From assembly GCA_011634665.1 (NCBI GenBank), contig WAEK01000011.1, positions 1,296,501-1,360,500 of the forward strand: 64,000 nt of DNA, read 5' to 3'. The DNA is from Mortierella sp. BCC40632 (lineage: Eukaryota; Mortierellomycota; Mortierellomycetes; Mortierellales; Mortierellaceae). Under the pieces are notes generated by a model. It was not told the origin of the DNA and ran no database searches. It was given only the letters and a program-made list of their open reading frames with translations. Below, piece after piece: positions 35,562-44,117 of the stretch. The translations under genes were made by a program, and so were the position numbers. Within the stretch, counting starts at the first letter, position 1, and each line of letters starts with the position of its first letter.

Positions 35562-35702
35562 CTAAGCTCTCTGCTCTTCTTGAACTTTGAGGTGGAAGGA
35601 ATCCTTCCAAGTTCCAATGGCCCGCTCTAGCTTTTTGAAGTGAAGAACCCTTTCGATGGTGAATACAGGCTCCTTTTCAAGATGGAATGAAGGGGTTGAC
35701 AT
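35562..35702 (-). CDS. Short open frame of protein-like composition
   Basis: A 46-codon frame from ATG (35702) to TAG, beginning MSTPSFHLEKEPVFTIERVL and continuing with basic and acidic helix-like residues (HFKKLERAIGTWKDSFHLKV). The VFTIERVL core faintly resembles the first strand of a chromodomain, but the aromatic cage residues are not evident and the frame is too short for a full domain. It may be an exon or relic of a larger element with the frame at 35396-35151. Not recognised. Confidence 0.2.
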   Translation of the reverse strand: MSTPSFHLEKEPVFTIERVLHFKKLERAIGTWKDSFHLKVQEEQRA

Positions 35703-36354
35703 CAAGTGAAGAGAGGCACAGTCGTATTGAACACTGGAGGGAGGAAGCCTGGTGGTCCTCTTTGTTCTTTCAGCAAACCTGGCTTTTTTATTTTTTATTT
35801 TTTTTTTTTCAATTGTTGTGCCCCATACTCAGACTTGATAGAGTTTAGTCTGCGCACCTTACAAGACAGCCGAGTTTACCCCAGGGGGGAAACAAGACAG
35901 GCTAAGGGGCAGAGGCGCACCCATCTTCTTGTTTACAACAGCGTGGTACACGCCATGAGCAGCGGAAGGGCGGCGGGAGATAGACCAATCAGCATGGAGG
36001 GATGGCGGGTTTAGGTTGAAGAGGACGGGGACAAGGCCAAGAAGACCCCTTAACCGAGACTGCGGTCTGCGCCATATATCATCGGAGCTCAGTATTTTTC
36101 CTCCGCTCTTTTCTTTTCTCTTTTCTCTTTCTTTTCTCCTTTCCTCTCCCTGCTCTCTGCACCCTTTCCACTGCACACACCACATTCACTTCACCCGCCC
36201 TTTTTTCTTCCAGTTCCACGCTGCTAGCTGCTTTTGTCCTTGTCGACACTTCCTGCTTTTTTTTTTCCCTTTTTTTACAGCTCTTTTATTGTGGACGTAT
36301 TCTCCACACTCTCATAACCCAGACCCAATCCGCGCATATTTCAAGATAGCCAAG
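35703..36354. other. Upstream region and leader of the GCN4-like bZIP gene
   Basis: From about 36100 the plus strand becomes strongly CT-rich (36100-36300), typical of the transcription start region of fungal genes. No ATG occurs between about 36010 and the first upstream ORF at 36355, so ribosomes initiating in the CT-rich part would meet that uORF first. I saw no Gcn4 site (TGACTCA) here. Confidence 0.5.
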
Positions 36355-36375
36355 ATGGCCCCTCTTTCCGCTTAA
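36355..36375 (+). promoter_or_regulatory. Upstream ORF 1 of the bZIP gene (6 codons)
   Basis: ATG GCC CCT CTT TCC GCT TAA in the leader, AAG before the ATG giving a good context (A at -3). It is the first ATG after the CT-rich start region, 306 bases before the main start codon. A short 5' uORF that permits re-initiation is how GCN4, cpc-1 and ATF4 leaders work. Confidence 0.7.
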
Positions 36376-36499
36376 ACGCTTTGCTGTACTCTCGTACACC
36401 CCAAGATCGCACCAGACAACGAATAAGAACCCATTTCCCCACTTTAATCCCTCGCACCTTACCTTTAAACCGATCTCGGTTAAGAAAACAGACGCCATC

Positions 36500-36586
36500 A
36501 TGGTTTCCTCAATCACCCCCCCCACGATTATCAACAATACAATTATCACCACCGTAGTAGTAACACCCTTAGCTTTATATTCTTAA
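36500..36586 (+). promoter_or_regulatory. Upstream ORF 2 of the bZIP gene (28 codons)
   Basis: ATG at 36500 (ATC before it, A at -3) to TAA at 36584-36586, coding for a 28-residue peptide beginning MVSSITPPTIINNTIITTVV. It starts 124 bases after uORF1 ends and stops 74 bases before the main ATG, with no other ATG in either gap. The longer, closer second uORF fits the inhibitory uORF of cpc-1/ATF4-type leaders. Confidence 0.7.
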
Positions 36587-36660
36587 GCTTCCACTCCACT
36601 TGATCGAGCATTCTTGCCCATCCTACTCTCTATCTTTGATACACTCCACTGCCCGTCGCT

Positions 36661-37805
36661 ATGGCTATCTCTATCGATCTCCCAATGTTTGATTTGAACG
36701 ACCCCAAACTTTCCAAGTCTGCGGACGCGCTCGAGTCTGCTCTTGCTCAACGTAAGTTTTTTCTCTTGCCCCAAGCCTTTTCCCTTGGAGTGCACTTGGC
36801 TCATCGACTCCTATTTTTACATATCGTGCCGATGCTAATCTCCGTCTGCACGCCTATTTTTTTATTATAATAATAGTCGGCAAGAACTCGACGCCCGCCA
36901 CTGTCACTGACAGCAGCCTTCTCGCTTCCGCTGTTGCTAATGATGGCAACGGATTTGATGAATGGCTCGCAGCTGACCTCCAGCTGGGTGGTTTGTTGTC
37001 CAGCGATGAAGCCTCGTCGTTGACCTCGAGCCCTTACTCTGCCTTGGATGACTCGCCTGTCCTTGACTTCGACTCGTTCGCCAACTCGTCCATGGGCTCG
37101 TCTCTCTTCGACTTGCCCTTGACTCTCCCCACGACCAGCAGTGAGTCGAGCGCCATTCCCTCGGCTGTGCCAGTTACTCTCCCTGTTCCTTTCGGTAACA
37201 TGGCGCCCGTGGCTGCTGCGCCCGTCCAGACTCGACCTGTGTTGACGACTGCGGCTGTTAAGCAGGCTGCCGCTGCTCTTAACATCCCCTGGAGCCATGA
37301 CCTTGAGATGGCCGTCATGGCCCAGGCTGCCAGCAACGCAATCCCCGTTCTGTCGTTGAACACGACTCCTGCCATGGTCATCCCCAAGATCGAGCCCACT
37401 GAGCAGTGCTTTACGCCCGCTGTCTCTGTCCCCGAGACTCCCTTGGCGACTTCTGTCGTTGCTCCCTCTCCTGTTCTTTCCCCACTCTCGACCGAGAGTG
37501 CTGCCAAGCAGGCCAAGAAGCGTGCTTTGTCCCCTGAGGAGGAGGCTGATGAGGTTGTTGCGAAGCGTGCCAAGAACACGGACGCTGCTCGTCGCTCTCG
37601 TCTGAAGAAGCTTCTTCGCCTGGAGGGTTTGGAAGCCAAGGTTGCCGAGTTGGAGGCTGCCAACAACAAGCTGACGATGAAGGTCGCTATTCTCGAGACC
37701 GAGAAGAATGGCCATCTTGTCAAGGAAGCTGAGCAGAGCACCCGTATCGCTCAACTTGAGGCGAAGCTTGCTGAGGCCCATGCTGCGTTGACTAGCCGTG
37801 TATAA
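36661..37805 (+). CDS. GCN4: GCN4/CPC1-type bZIP transcription factor (general amino-acid control)
   Basis: Predicted activator of amino-acid biosynthesis genes under starvation. Exon 1 is 36661-36751 and exon 2 is 36877-37805 (donor GTAAGT, acceptor ATAATAG), giving 339 aa. The C-terminal basic region is diagnostic: AKRAKNTDAARRSRLKKLLR from residue 259, the N-x-x-A-A-R-x-S-R core with the Gcn4-like NTDAARRSR, followed by a leucine zipper in an Ala/Glu/Lys-rich coiled coil to the end. The middle is rich in Ser, Pro, Ala and Thr, with acidic/hydrophobic patches such as NGFDEWLAADLQLGGLL, as in acidic activation domains. Two uORFs precede it, so translation is probably controlled by eIF2-alpha phosphorylation (Gcn2 pathway). 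Long antisense frames across it are codon-bias shadows. Orthology to GCN4/CPC1 rests on the basic region plus uORF layout. Confidence 0.88.
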
Positions 37806-38619
37806 GGCTTTTTTTTCTCTTTCCTTTTTTTTTTCCCTCTATGCATTGCTATCATTTCTGTAATATCTTTTGTTCAATAAATATCAGCTCCAAATCAGCT
37901 CCAAATCTTTTGAAAGGACAAAATGTGTGTCATCTGGACTGCGGCAGGACTCTCACATGGTTTTTGCTAGGGTCTTGCAGTGGTATGTCGATGTTGTAAC
38001 TCTTTCTCCTCGCCCCTTTTTTTTTTTTGCCCCACTCTTTGTTCAACCAGAAGTTTAGAGTGTTTACTTTTGAGCAACAAGGAGGAAAGAGAGAAGGTTC
38101 AATGTTAATGGCGAGTTCAGCAAAATAGAACTCAATGCCAAAGGTCGATGAGCACTGTTTCTTCGAAAAAAAAAAAAAAAAAAATAGCGCCGGAGCAAAA
38201 TAGCGGATTATTTAGTGAGATACAGACTCGTTGGAAGACGACAAGCCAATTGACATCTTAGTTCTTTGCATTGTAGATCTGTAGTATTTATGCGTCTAAG
38301 GAGGAGTCCCTGAGGTGAGAAGGTCGAAAAGAGTTCTTTTGGCCTTAGCTCGTCAGTTTTTTTTTTTTTTTAAATAATACTTGCGACTCAAAAATATGTG
38401 TCGGAGTCGATCTATATTCAAGTTTTCCCGCTACGATCGAAAGACAACAGAGAATGGACTGTGTTAGACTAATAGGTAGCAGGGAGGTGAAGAGGCTGTA
38501 GAGACACGAATTGTAACAGTCTTAGAAAAAAAAAAAAAAAAAAAAAAAAACTATACCAGACCTTTTCTGGTCTGGAAGGATCCCTTCCTATTCTCTCACC
38601 TTCTCCACTAGAATCTGGA
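37806..38619. other. Spacer between convergent bZIP and F-box genes
   Basis: About 0.8 kb holding the bZIP 3' untranslated region (T-rich, with AATAAA at 37875-37880 as a likely poly(A) signal) and the F-box gene 3' end. Poly(A/T) at 38166-38184, 38357-38371 and 38525-38550. No gene seen. Confidence 0.6.
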
Positions 38620-40377
38620 TCATCCCGTCTCAATATTGCACTCACGCAAAAGTCGAAGCATCACACTCTCGCTCGCTTTTTGTTTCCCGAGTCGACCATC
38701 GACCTTGTAGAGTCGAGGCCAATGTTGGATCATCCACTCGATAGATTCCATTGGAATATGTTGTGCATCTGCTCGGTTTCGAATAAAGGCAATTGTTTGA
38801 ATCTTGGTCAGGGACTTGAGGACATCAAGTCCATAATCTAGATCCCAAATCAGCGTCTTAGGTCCAGTGTTCTGACCCGCCCGACCCCGGTTCGGCCGTG
38901 GAAAGTTATAGTCCAGGTCAAGGCTCTCGAGATCCTGTAACAGTGCCAATCGTTCAAACATTGCTCGTTGAGCCTGAAGTTGTTGTTGTGCTTTCGTTGT
39001 CGAGGACTTGAAAGTGTTCTGACTTGTTGATTTGGGCGCCATATCAATAAAAATGCACCAGGTTCGAAGTCGAGAACAGACCCAGGGACGAGGAGCTTGT
39101 GAGTCAGATGTGGTGCTCATAACATCATCGATATGAATTGTGTTTGCCCTGATATGGATGAGCGCAGGACAAGAGCAAAGAATCTCTTGGACCATATTCG
39201 AGGTGACATTCTCACAAAAGGACAGGTCTAAATCCTGAAGCGTACCAAAATGTCGTTCAAGTGAGAGGTAGGCTTTTCTGGCAAATCCTGTAGATCCTGT
39301 ATGCCATTTCCGCAGGATCCCATCGCATGGTATACCTTCTCCCTTTTGTTGGATGATAGCCTGAGGAAAGCTGGTGGGGAGCTGGTCTAGGATTGTAGAG
39401 AGGAGTGAATCGTGGCTGAAGAACCGCTCACTCTTGCCTGTGAAAGAAAAGGATCGGAGCTGGGTCCACTGGGGGATCCATCGAGGACGGACTGCAAAGA
39501 TCAATGGAGCGTCGCGTTCTCGGGTGTGGGGCCTGGGGTGCAATTGCCAACAAAGAGTCTTCAGATCATGGCACTGAGCAATACATCGGAACTGATCCAG
39601 GGCCGTCATGCCCCGGAGATTGGCCATCGTCAAGCACTGCAAGGTACTTTCCTCGGAATTCCCGGCAGCAGCGCTCTGGTCACCCTCGTTATCTCTGTGA
39701 TCATTAAAGAAATGATCGTCACTGACAATCACCAACGACTCGATGTGTAAAGTGTCGAGGAAAGTCCTTGCATTCCAGATACAAGCCCATGATTCAAGAC
39801 TAAGGAAAAGTCTAAAGAGCTTGAGAGTCCTCAGTCGTGGCCGCTCCAGCAGTGATGGCGGGATTGGAGATAGAGAGAACGGAGAGGGTCCTAGGGCAGC
39901 CTCCCAGAACGAAAGCGTAGGATGAAGTCTTTGGTCGAATGGTACGGGCATTTGGACTCGAAGGTGCCGAAGAGATCGCCTGTTGTTTGATACTAAATCC
40001 GTGAGCGAGTCCCAGAAGGAGCGGCGAGGTGAAATGCTCCTTGAGCTCTTGGACAAGTCTACTGCAAGGTCGCTTGAAGGCAGGACGGTGAGTGTATCGA
40101 GTAGAGTGCAACCAATATCATCCAGTATCGAATCCTGGAAAGGACAGCATGGGACAGTGAGCGAGCGAATGTGTTGAGCATGAGCACGGATCTGTTTATG
40201 ATAGGAAAGAAACTGAGGGCCGGGCATGCGAAGGACGACATGGATCCAGATCAACCTCTTGAAGGTCTCATGCCATGAACGACAGACTCTTGCACATGCG
40301 AGGAGGTCGCCCAAGTCGAGAAATGATCCAACGATCCTCTGGATCTCGGGGATCTCAAGTGGGCACGTTTGGTCCAT
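38620..40377 (-). CDS. F-box protein with leucine-rich C-terminal region
   Basis: Predicted substrate receptor of an SCF ubiquitin ligase. It is intronless, 585 aa from the ATG at 40377 (MDQTCPLEIPEI); the frame is open 29 codons further upstream, but the F-box begins directly after this Met. The F-box is residues 5-45: LEIPEIQRIVGSFLDLGDLL then ARVCRSWHETFKRLIW. The remainder has loosely repeated Leu-rich stretches (DLDLSFCENVTSNMVQEIL, LESLDLDYNF), like irregular LRRs. Start-to-start distance to the divergent F-box gene is 303 bases. Substrate unknown. F-box/LRR proteins are a large lineage-expanded family in Mortierella. Confidence 0.85.
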   Translation of the reverse strand: MDQTCPLEIPEIQRIVGSFLDLGDLLACARVCRSWHETFKRLIWIHVVLRMPGPQFLSYHKQIRAHAQHIRSLTVPCCPFQDSILDDIGCTLLDTLTVLPSSDLAVDLSKSSRSISPRRSFWDSLTDLVSNNRRSLRHLRVQMPVPFDQRLHPTLSFWEAALGPSPFSLSPIPPSLLERPRLRTLKLFRLFLSLESWACIWNARTFLDTLHIESLVIVSDDHFFNDHRDNEGDQSAAAGNSEESTLQCLTMANLRGMTALDQFRCIAQCHDLKTLCWQLHPRPHTRERDAPLIFAVRPRWIPQWTQLRSFSFTGKSERFFSHDSLLSTILDQLPTSFPQAIIQQKGEGIPCDGILRKWHTGSTGFARKAYLSLERHFGTLQDLDLSFCENVTSNMVQEILCSCPALIHIRANTIHIDDVMSTTSDSQAPRPWVCSRLRTWCIFIDMAPKSTSQNTFKSSTTKAQQQLQAQRAMFERLALLQDLESLDLDYNFPRPNRGRAGQNTGPKTLIWDLDYGLDVLKSLTKIQTIAFIRNRADAQHIPMESIEWMIQHWPRLYKVDGRLGKQKASESVMLRLLRECNIETG

Positions 40378-40680
40378 TTGGACAGAGTAACGGGCAAACA
40401 GCAAGAAAAATAGTAGCGTCCTCCTCTGTTTAATCCTCTGGCGGTACACACAACAGCCAGGCAAGAGAAAACCAGTGACCAGAGGTGAATGAGAGAAAGG
40501 AGGTGGGGGAGGGAGGTTAAAGAATGGCAGTGCTGGATCTCCTTTCCAGTCATCTCAATCCCTTCATCATCTACCATTCCCAGTTCTAGTCAACCTCCGC
40601 CCGTTTTCTCTTGTCCGACCATCCTGTATCGACCGTCGTCAACCGTCAACCGTCAACGCACAAGTCGACAGCCTAGCAAA
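40378..40680. promoter_or_regulatory. Shared promoter of two divergent F-box genes
   Basis: 303 bases between the two start codons. It contains a repeated motif TCAACCGTCAACCGTCAACG (40636-40655) close to the plus-strand start and pyrimidine-rich leader sequence on that side. Both genes must initiate within this span. Confidence 0.55.
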
Positions 40681-42144
40681 ATGACCCTTGGACCCCAGGA
40701 CGTGTGGAGAATCCCGCATATTCTTGACCGGATATGCGACTTTCTTTCTATGCAAGACATTGATACCTGTCGCCATGTTGCCAAGCTATGGCTCGAGCTC
40801 TTTTCTCCTCAGAGTTACCGGTCTCTCCAACATGGCCTCAGAATGCCTTCAAGTCTTTATCCTCCTGAAGTGCTACAAAAATTACTCGAGAATGCATTTC
40901 GGGTTCGGACTTTACGTATCGGATTCGGGGAACTGGAGCCGTTCTTTGGGTCTCAGTGCATCTCTGTACGAGACCTCTATCTCGTGGACAATGTAAAAGA
41001 CACTTCGCCGGATCTCCAGCTCACTTCCAATGCATTCTGTCTCATTTGGGCGAACACACACTTAAAGTCATTGACTATCGAGTTCCATGAGGGTATAATG
41101 GTCGGCAAGTACATGATTCCCTCGGTCTTTGAACAGCTATCTCAGCATCCATCACTTGAGGAGGTTCATATCCTGTCGGACGAAAACCTTGAGCAATTGT
41201 TTTTCTACATCATGGAGGTCCTTCCAAGATCACTTAAGGTCTTCAAAATGAGATGGGACCACTACTACTTTCTCGGAGCGCCTCAACCGCTCGAGTTTCC
41301 AATGCTGGATAATCTTCGTTGCCTAGATCTCTCAGGGCCTCTCGAGATCGACGAAGAGGTCGACCGGATCCTGGTCCCTTTCCTAGCAAAATGTCCCAAC
41401 CTACTTGAAATTACTCTCCCAGACTTGGGTTCCAACTCGGTCGTGAACCCAATGACCAGCTATTGCCCAAAGCTTGAGATAATCAACTTTGGTCAAGAAT
41501 ATCCTTGTGACAGTCGAATGATCTACCCAACTCTGAAAGGGTTCCAAGGACTTCGTCAACTTTGCATAAAGACCTATTTATCTGAACCACAAGAGTCGGA
41601 TGATTTGAGGACGCCGCTACTCCCTCCAACCTTTCGTTGTCACGGGTCTCTAGAGTGCATCCGAGTCCAAGGAGTAGCACCGCTACAGGATATGTTGACC
41701 ATACTGCGATATTGCCCCCTATTAAGAGAGATGTCTATTGATACATGTTCTCTCCCTATGTCAGGAGTCAGCCTGAAAGAGTTGGTAGAGCTTCCCTGGG
41801 GATGCCCCAACTTGGAGATTCTTCAAATACCAATCCTGAACGCATCCATTACAATTCAAGATAGGATAAATCAACTCGGAGATTCTCAGCTGAAGAAAGA
41901 AGAAACAGTTCAGTATATAGGGCAGCTCCTGCAACAACTTCGAGCAATGGCTCGACTTTGTTCTCTCAACATTCGATGGGTAGTCCCTGAGGGTGAAGAG
42001 CCTTTCAAATGCGTCCAGTCGCGTCAGGATGAAGCCATCAAGTCGGGCACAATACCATTCCCGTTTTCAGCAGAGGATGCCCAGCTCCTTGGAATTCCTT
42101 GGGATGTTGTGACGACAAATGACGGAGGAAATATCACCCACTAG
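40681..42144 (+). CDS. F-box protein with leucine-rich C-terminal region
   Basis: Predicted SCF ubiquitin ligase receptor, intronless, 487 aa from the ATG at 40681. The frame is open further upstream to 40489, but the Met followed by TLGPQDVWRIPHILDRICDF starts the F-box: IPHILDRICDFLSMQDIDTC, then CRHVAKLWLELFSP at about 29-42. The rest has irregular LRR-like segments (LRTLRIGFGELEPF-like, DNLRCLDLSGPLEI, LLEITLPDLG, LEIINFGQEY). It shares a short divergent promoter with the minus-strand F-box gene; the two are similar in layout but not obviously recent duplicates. Substrate unknown. Confidence 0.85.
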   Translation: MTLGPQDVWRIPHILDRICDFLSMQDIDTCRHVAKLWLELFSPQSYRSLQHGLRMPSSLYPPEVLQKLLENAFRVRTLRIGFGELEPFFGSQCISVRDLYLVDNVKDTSPDLQLTSNAFCLIWANTHLKSLTIEFHEGIMVGKYMIPSVFEQLSQHPSLEEVHILSDENLEQLFFYIMEVLPRSLKVFKMRWDHYYFLGAPQPLEFPMLDNLRCLDLSGPLEIDEEVDRILVPFLAKCPNLLEITLPDLGSNSVVNPMTSYCPKLEIINFGQEYPCDSRMIYPTLKGFQGLRQLCIKTYLSEPQESDDLRTPLLPPTFRCHGSLECIRVQGVAPLQDMLTILRYCPLLREMSIDTCSLPMSGVSLKELVELPWGCPNLEILQIPILNASITIQDRINQLGDSQLKKEETVQYIGQLLQQLRAMARLCSLNIRWVVPEGEEPFKCVQSRQDEAIKSGTIPFPFSAEDAQLLGIPWDVVTTNDGGNITH

Positions 42145-42422
42145 TCTTTCGCCGCATGCTTGGGTACATTTGTAAATTCAGGTTGGCAGGCTCAGCAGTA
42201 GCTTGTTGAGGACAGTGGGGTAATAAAGAAGAGTCAATAATATGGTGTGCAAGTGTATTTGGACCATGGTTTTCAATTACTGAAAAATGTCAAAAAAAAA
42301 AAAAAAAAAGGTGTCCCAGAAACGGCAAAGCCTCCTGACATATTCTTGTCCCCCCATTAGGACTCAAGTGATGAATGGTTTTTTTTTTCATCCTTTTCTC
42401 TCAAAAACTTATCGCTTCAAAC
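42145..42422. other. Spacer between the F-box gene and PRCC
   Basis: 278 bases with a poly(A) run at 42291-42309 and T-rich sequence just before the PRCC start. It must hold the F-box 3' end and the PRCC promoter. Confidence 0.6.
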
Positions 42423-43913
42423 ATGGATGCCTTAGCTGCATACGGTTCAGACTCGGAAGACTCTGGTTCAGAGTCTGTACCATCTCCTACTCCAATCAAC
42501 ATTGCTAAGCAACCCGCCAAGAACATTGGGTCATTAAGTTCAGTATCGACCGGATCGAGTACCTTTCCAGGATCAGGTTCGACATCTCTCTCCAGCATGT
42601 TGCCCCCGCCAAAGACTCAGTTCTCAAAACCTGGTTCGACCTTGGCTATCGGCAAGTCATCGCAGCCTAAAGTTAGCAAATACAACACCATGCCGACATT
42701 AGAATCAGATTCTGATTCCGAGGAAGAATCCGAGTTCAGGAAAAAGGCTCGCCTCAATGCAAGCACAAGTGGAGATGGCAAAGGAGGAGTTGGCGCTCTA
42801 TTTGCCATGTTGCCAGCACCTAAAAATGCCACATCGAAACCCTCGTCATCATTAGGGGCTGCAACTTCGGGTGCCACTTCGACCGTGTATGCAAAGACAA
42901 ATAGTTTCATGCCCCGGGCTTTGCAACAAAAGCCAGCTGGTGCCAAAAAGACAGCCTCAGACTCAACGGTGGGTAAAGACGCTCAAACTGGGAAGAATAC
43001 GGAAGGTAGTGACGATGATGACAGTGATATCGACGATCAGGATAGCTCTACCTCTTTTTTCCCTCTTGGAGCAGCTGTCAATGCCCCACCAAAATCGGAA
43101 CAAGGATCCCCTGGAGGAGAAGAAAAAGCGGCATCCAATTCTTATATCCCACTATTTTTTGATAAGAGACCACTGACAACGGCTGAAAAGGAAGAACAAA
43201 ATGCAACTTATGTGGACATGTCAGCGACCAATGAACAGTATGCGTATCCCAGCAACGATCAATATGCATATGCTGGGAACGAGCAGTATGCATACGCAAC
43301 GAACGAGCAGTATGCTTATTACGACTACAGTATGAGCGGTTCTAGTGCTAATGGTCAGTCAGGGGCAGTGGTGGATGATGGCGGATCAAATTCGCTTCAA
43401 CTTGACGAAAAGGCGGTAAGTACTCTTTGATCTGAGGCGCCTTTTCATCTCCTTGCTTAAAAAAGTTATGAAGAGACTGTTCAAGGTCTAACATCTGTTC
43501 CCAATGTTGGGCTAAACTTGACCTCATTAGATGTTACAATTGGGCATGAGAAAAGGCAGAGAGGGTCCGATTCAATTTATTGACGTCTCGGCAAAAGACC
43601 AAATGAGCCAGGCAAAACATGTTCAGCGGGTCATGCAAGGAAGCAACAGCCAGCCAAAGCCAGTCGACCTTGCCTCAATCAGCGTAAGTTTCTTTTTTTT
43701 TTTTTTTTTTTTGAGGAGCCCTCTAACACATCTGTGTTCATTTTAATGATCTGTTGGATACCATAGCATTTGAAGCCTTCCACTACTCAGAAACGAAAGC
43801 ACAATATCATGTCCTTGGCATACCAGGCCAAGGCGAACGAGCATCAGTTGAATGCCTCTTGGGCTGCAAGTCGCAAGACCAAGGCGGAAACCCAGGCCAA
43901 GTATGGGTTCTAA
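42423..43913 (+). CDS. PRCC: PRCC-family nuclear protein (splicing/mitotic checkpoint associated)
   Basis: Homologue of human PRCC, a nuclear protein linked to pre-mRNA splicing and MAD2B. Exons are 42423-43415, 43531-43683 and 43767-43913, all in phase 0, giving 430 aa. The identification comes from the conserved C-terminal domain: PIQFIDVSAKDQ in exon 2, then in exon 3 KRKHNIMSLAYQAKANEHQL and the terminal QAKYGF, which closes PRCC proteins. The N-terminus begins MDALAAYGSDSEDSGSES, also a family feature. The middle is Ser/Pro/Asp-rich and disordered. Residues 270-301 are four tandem 8-residue units, each with N-(E/D)-Q-Y-A-Y. Exon 2-3 intron contains an 18-base poly(T). It is convergent with UGO1, 204 bases apart. 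Confidence 0.93.
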
Positions 43914-43957
43914 TGTCTCGACTTACTTTATTCATTCATGTAAAATAATATTTGCAC

Positions 43958-43996
<39 letters not shown>

Positions 43997-44117
43997 TTGT
44001 CATTTCCCCCTAACGAGCCGCTCTAATAAACAACAAAACATAAGGCATAGTCATGGGTGAGGAGGGCTGTTGGAGATACGTGTGCTTTATTCACCTCTAA
44101 TATAATAGAGATGTCTT
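43914..44117. other. Spacer between convergent PRCC and UGO1
   Basis: 204 bases with a 33-base poly(T) run at 43963-43995, shared by the two 3' ends. Confidence 0.7.

Noticed and set aside
36801..37781. 326-codon minus-strand open frame
   Set aside because: Antisense to the bZIP gene, which has a clear DNA-binding domain, intron and uORFs on the plus strand.
43963..43995. Poly(T) run as a possible retroposon tail
   Set aside because: No target-site duplication or element body next to it; such runs occur throughout the window.
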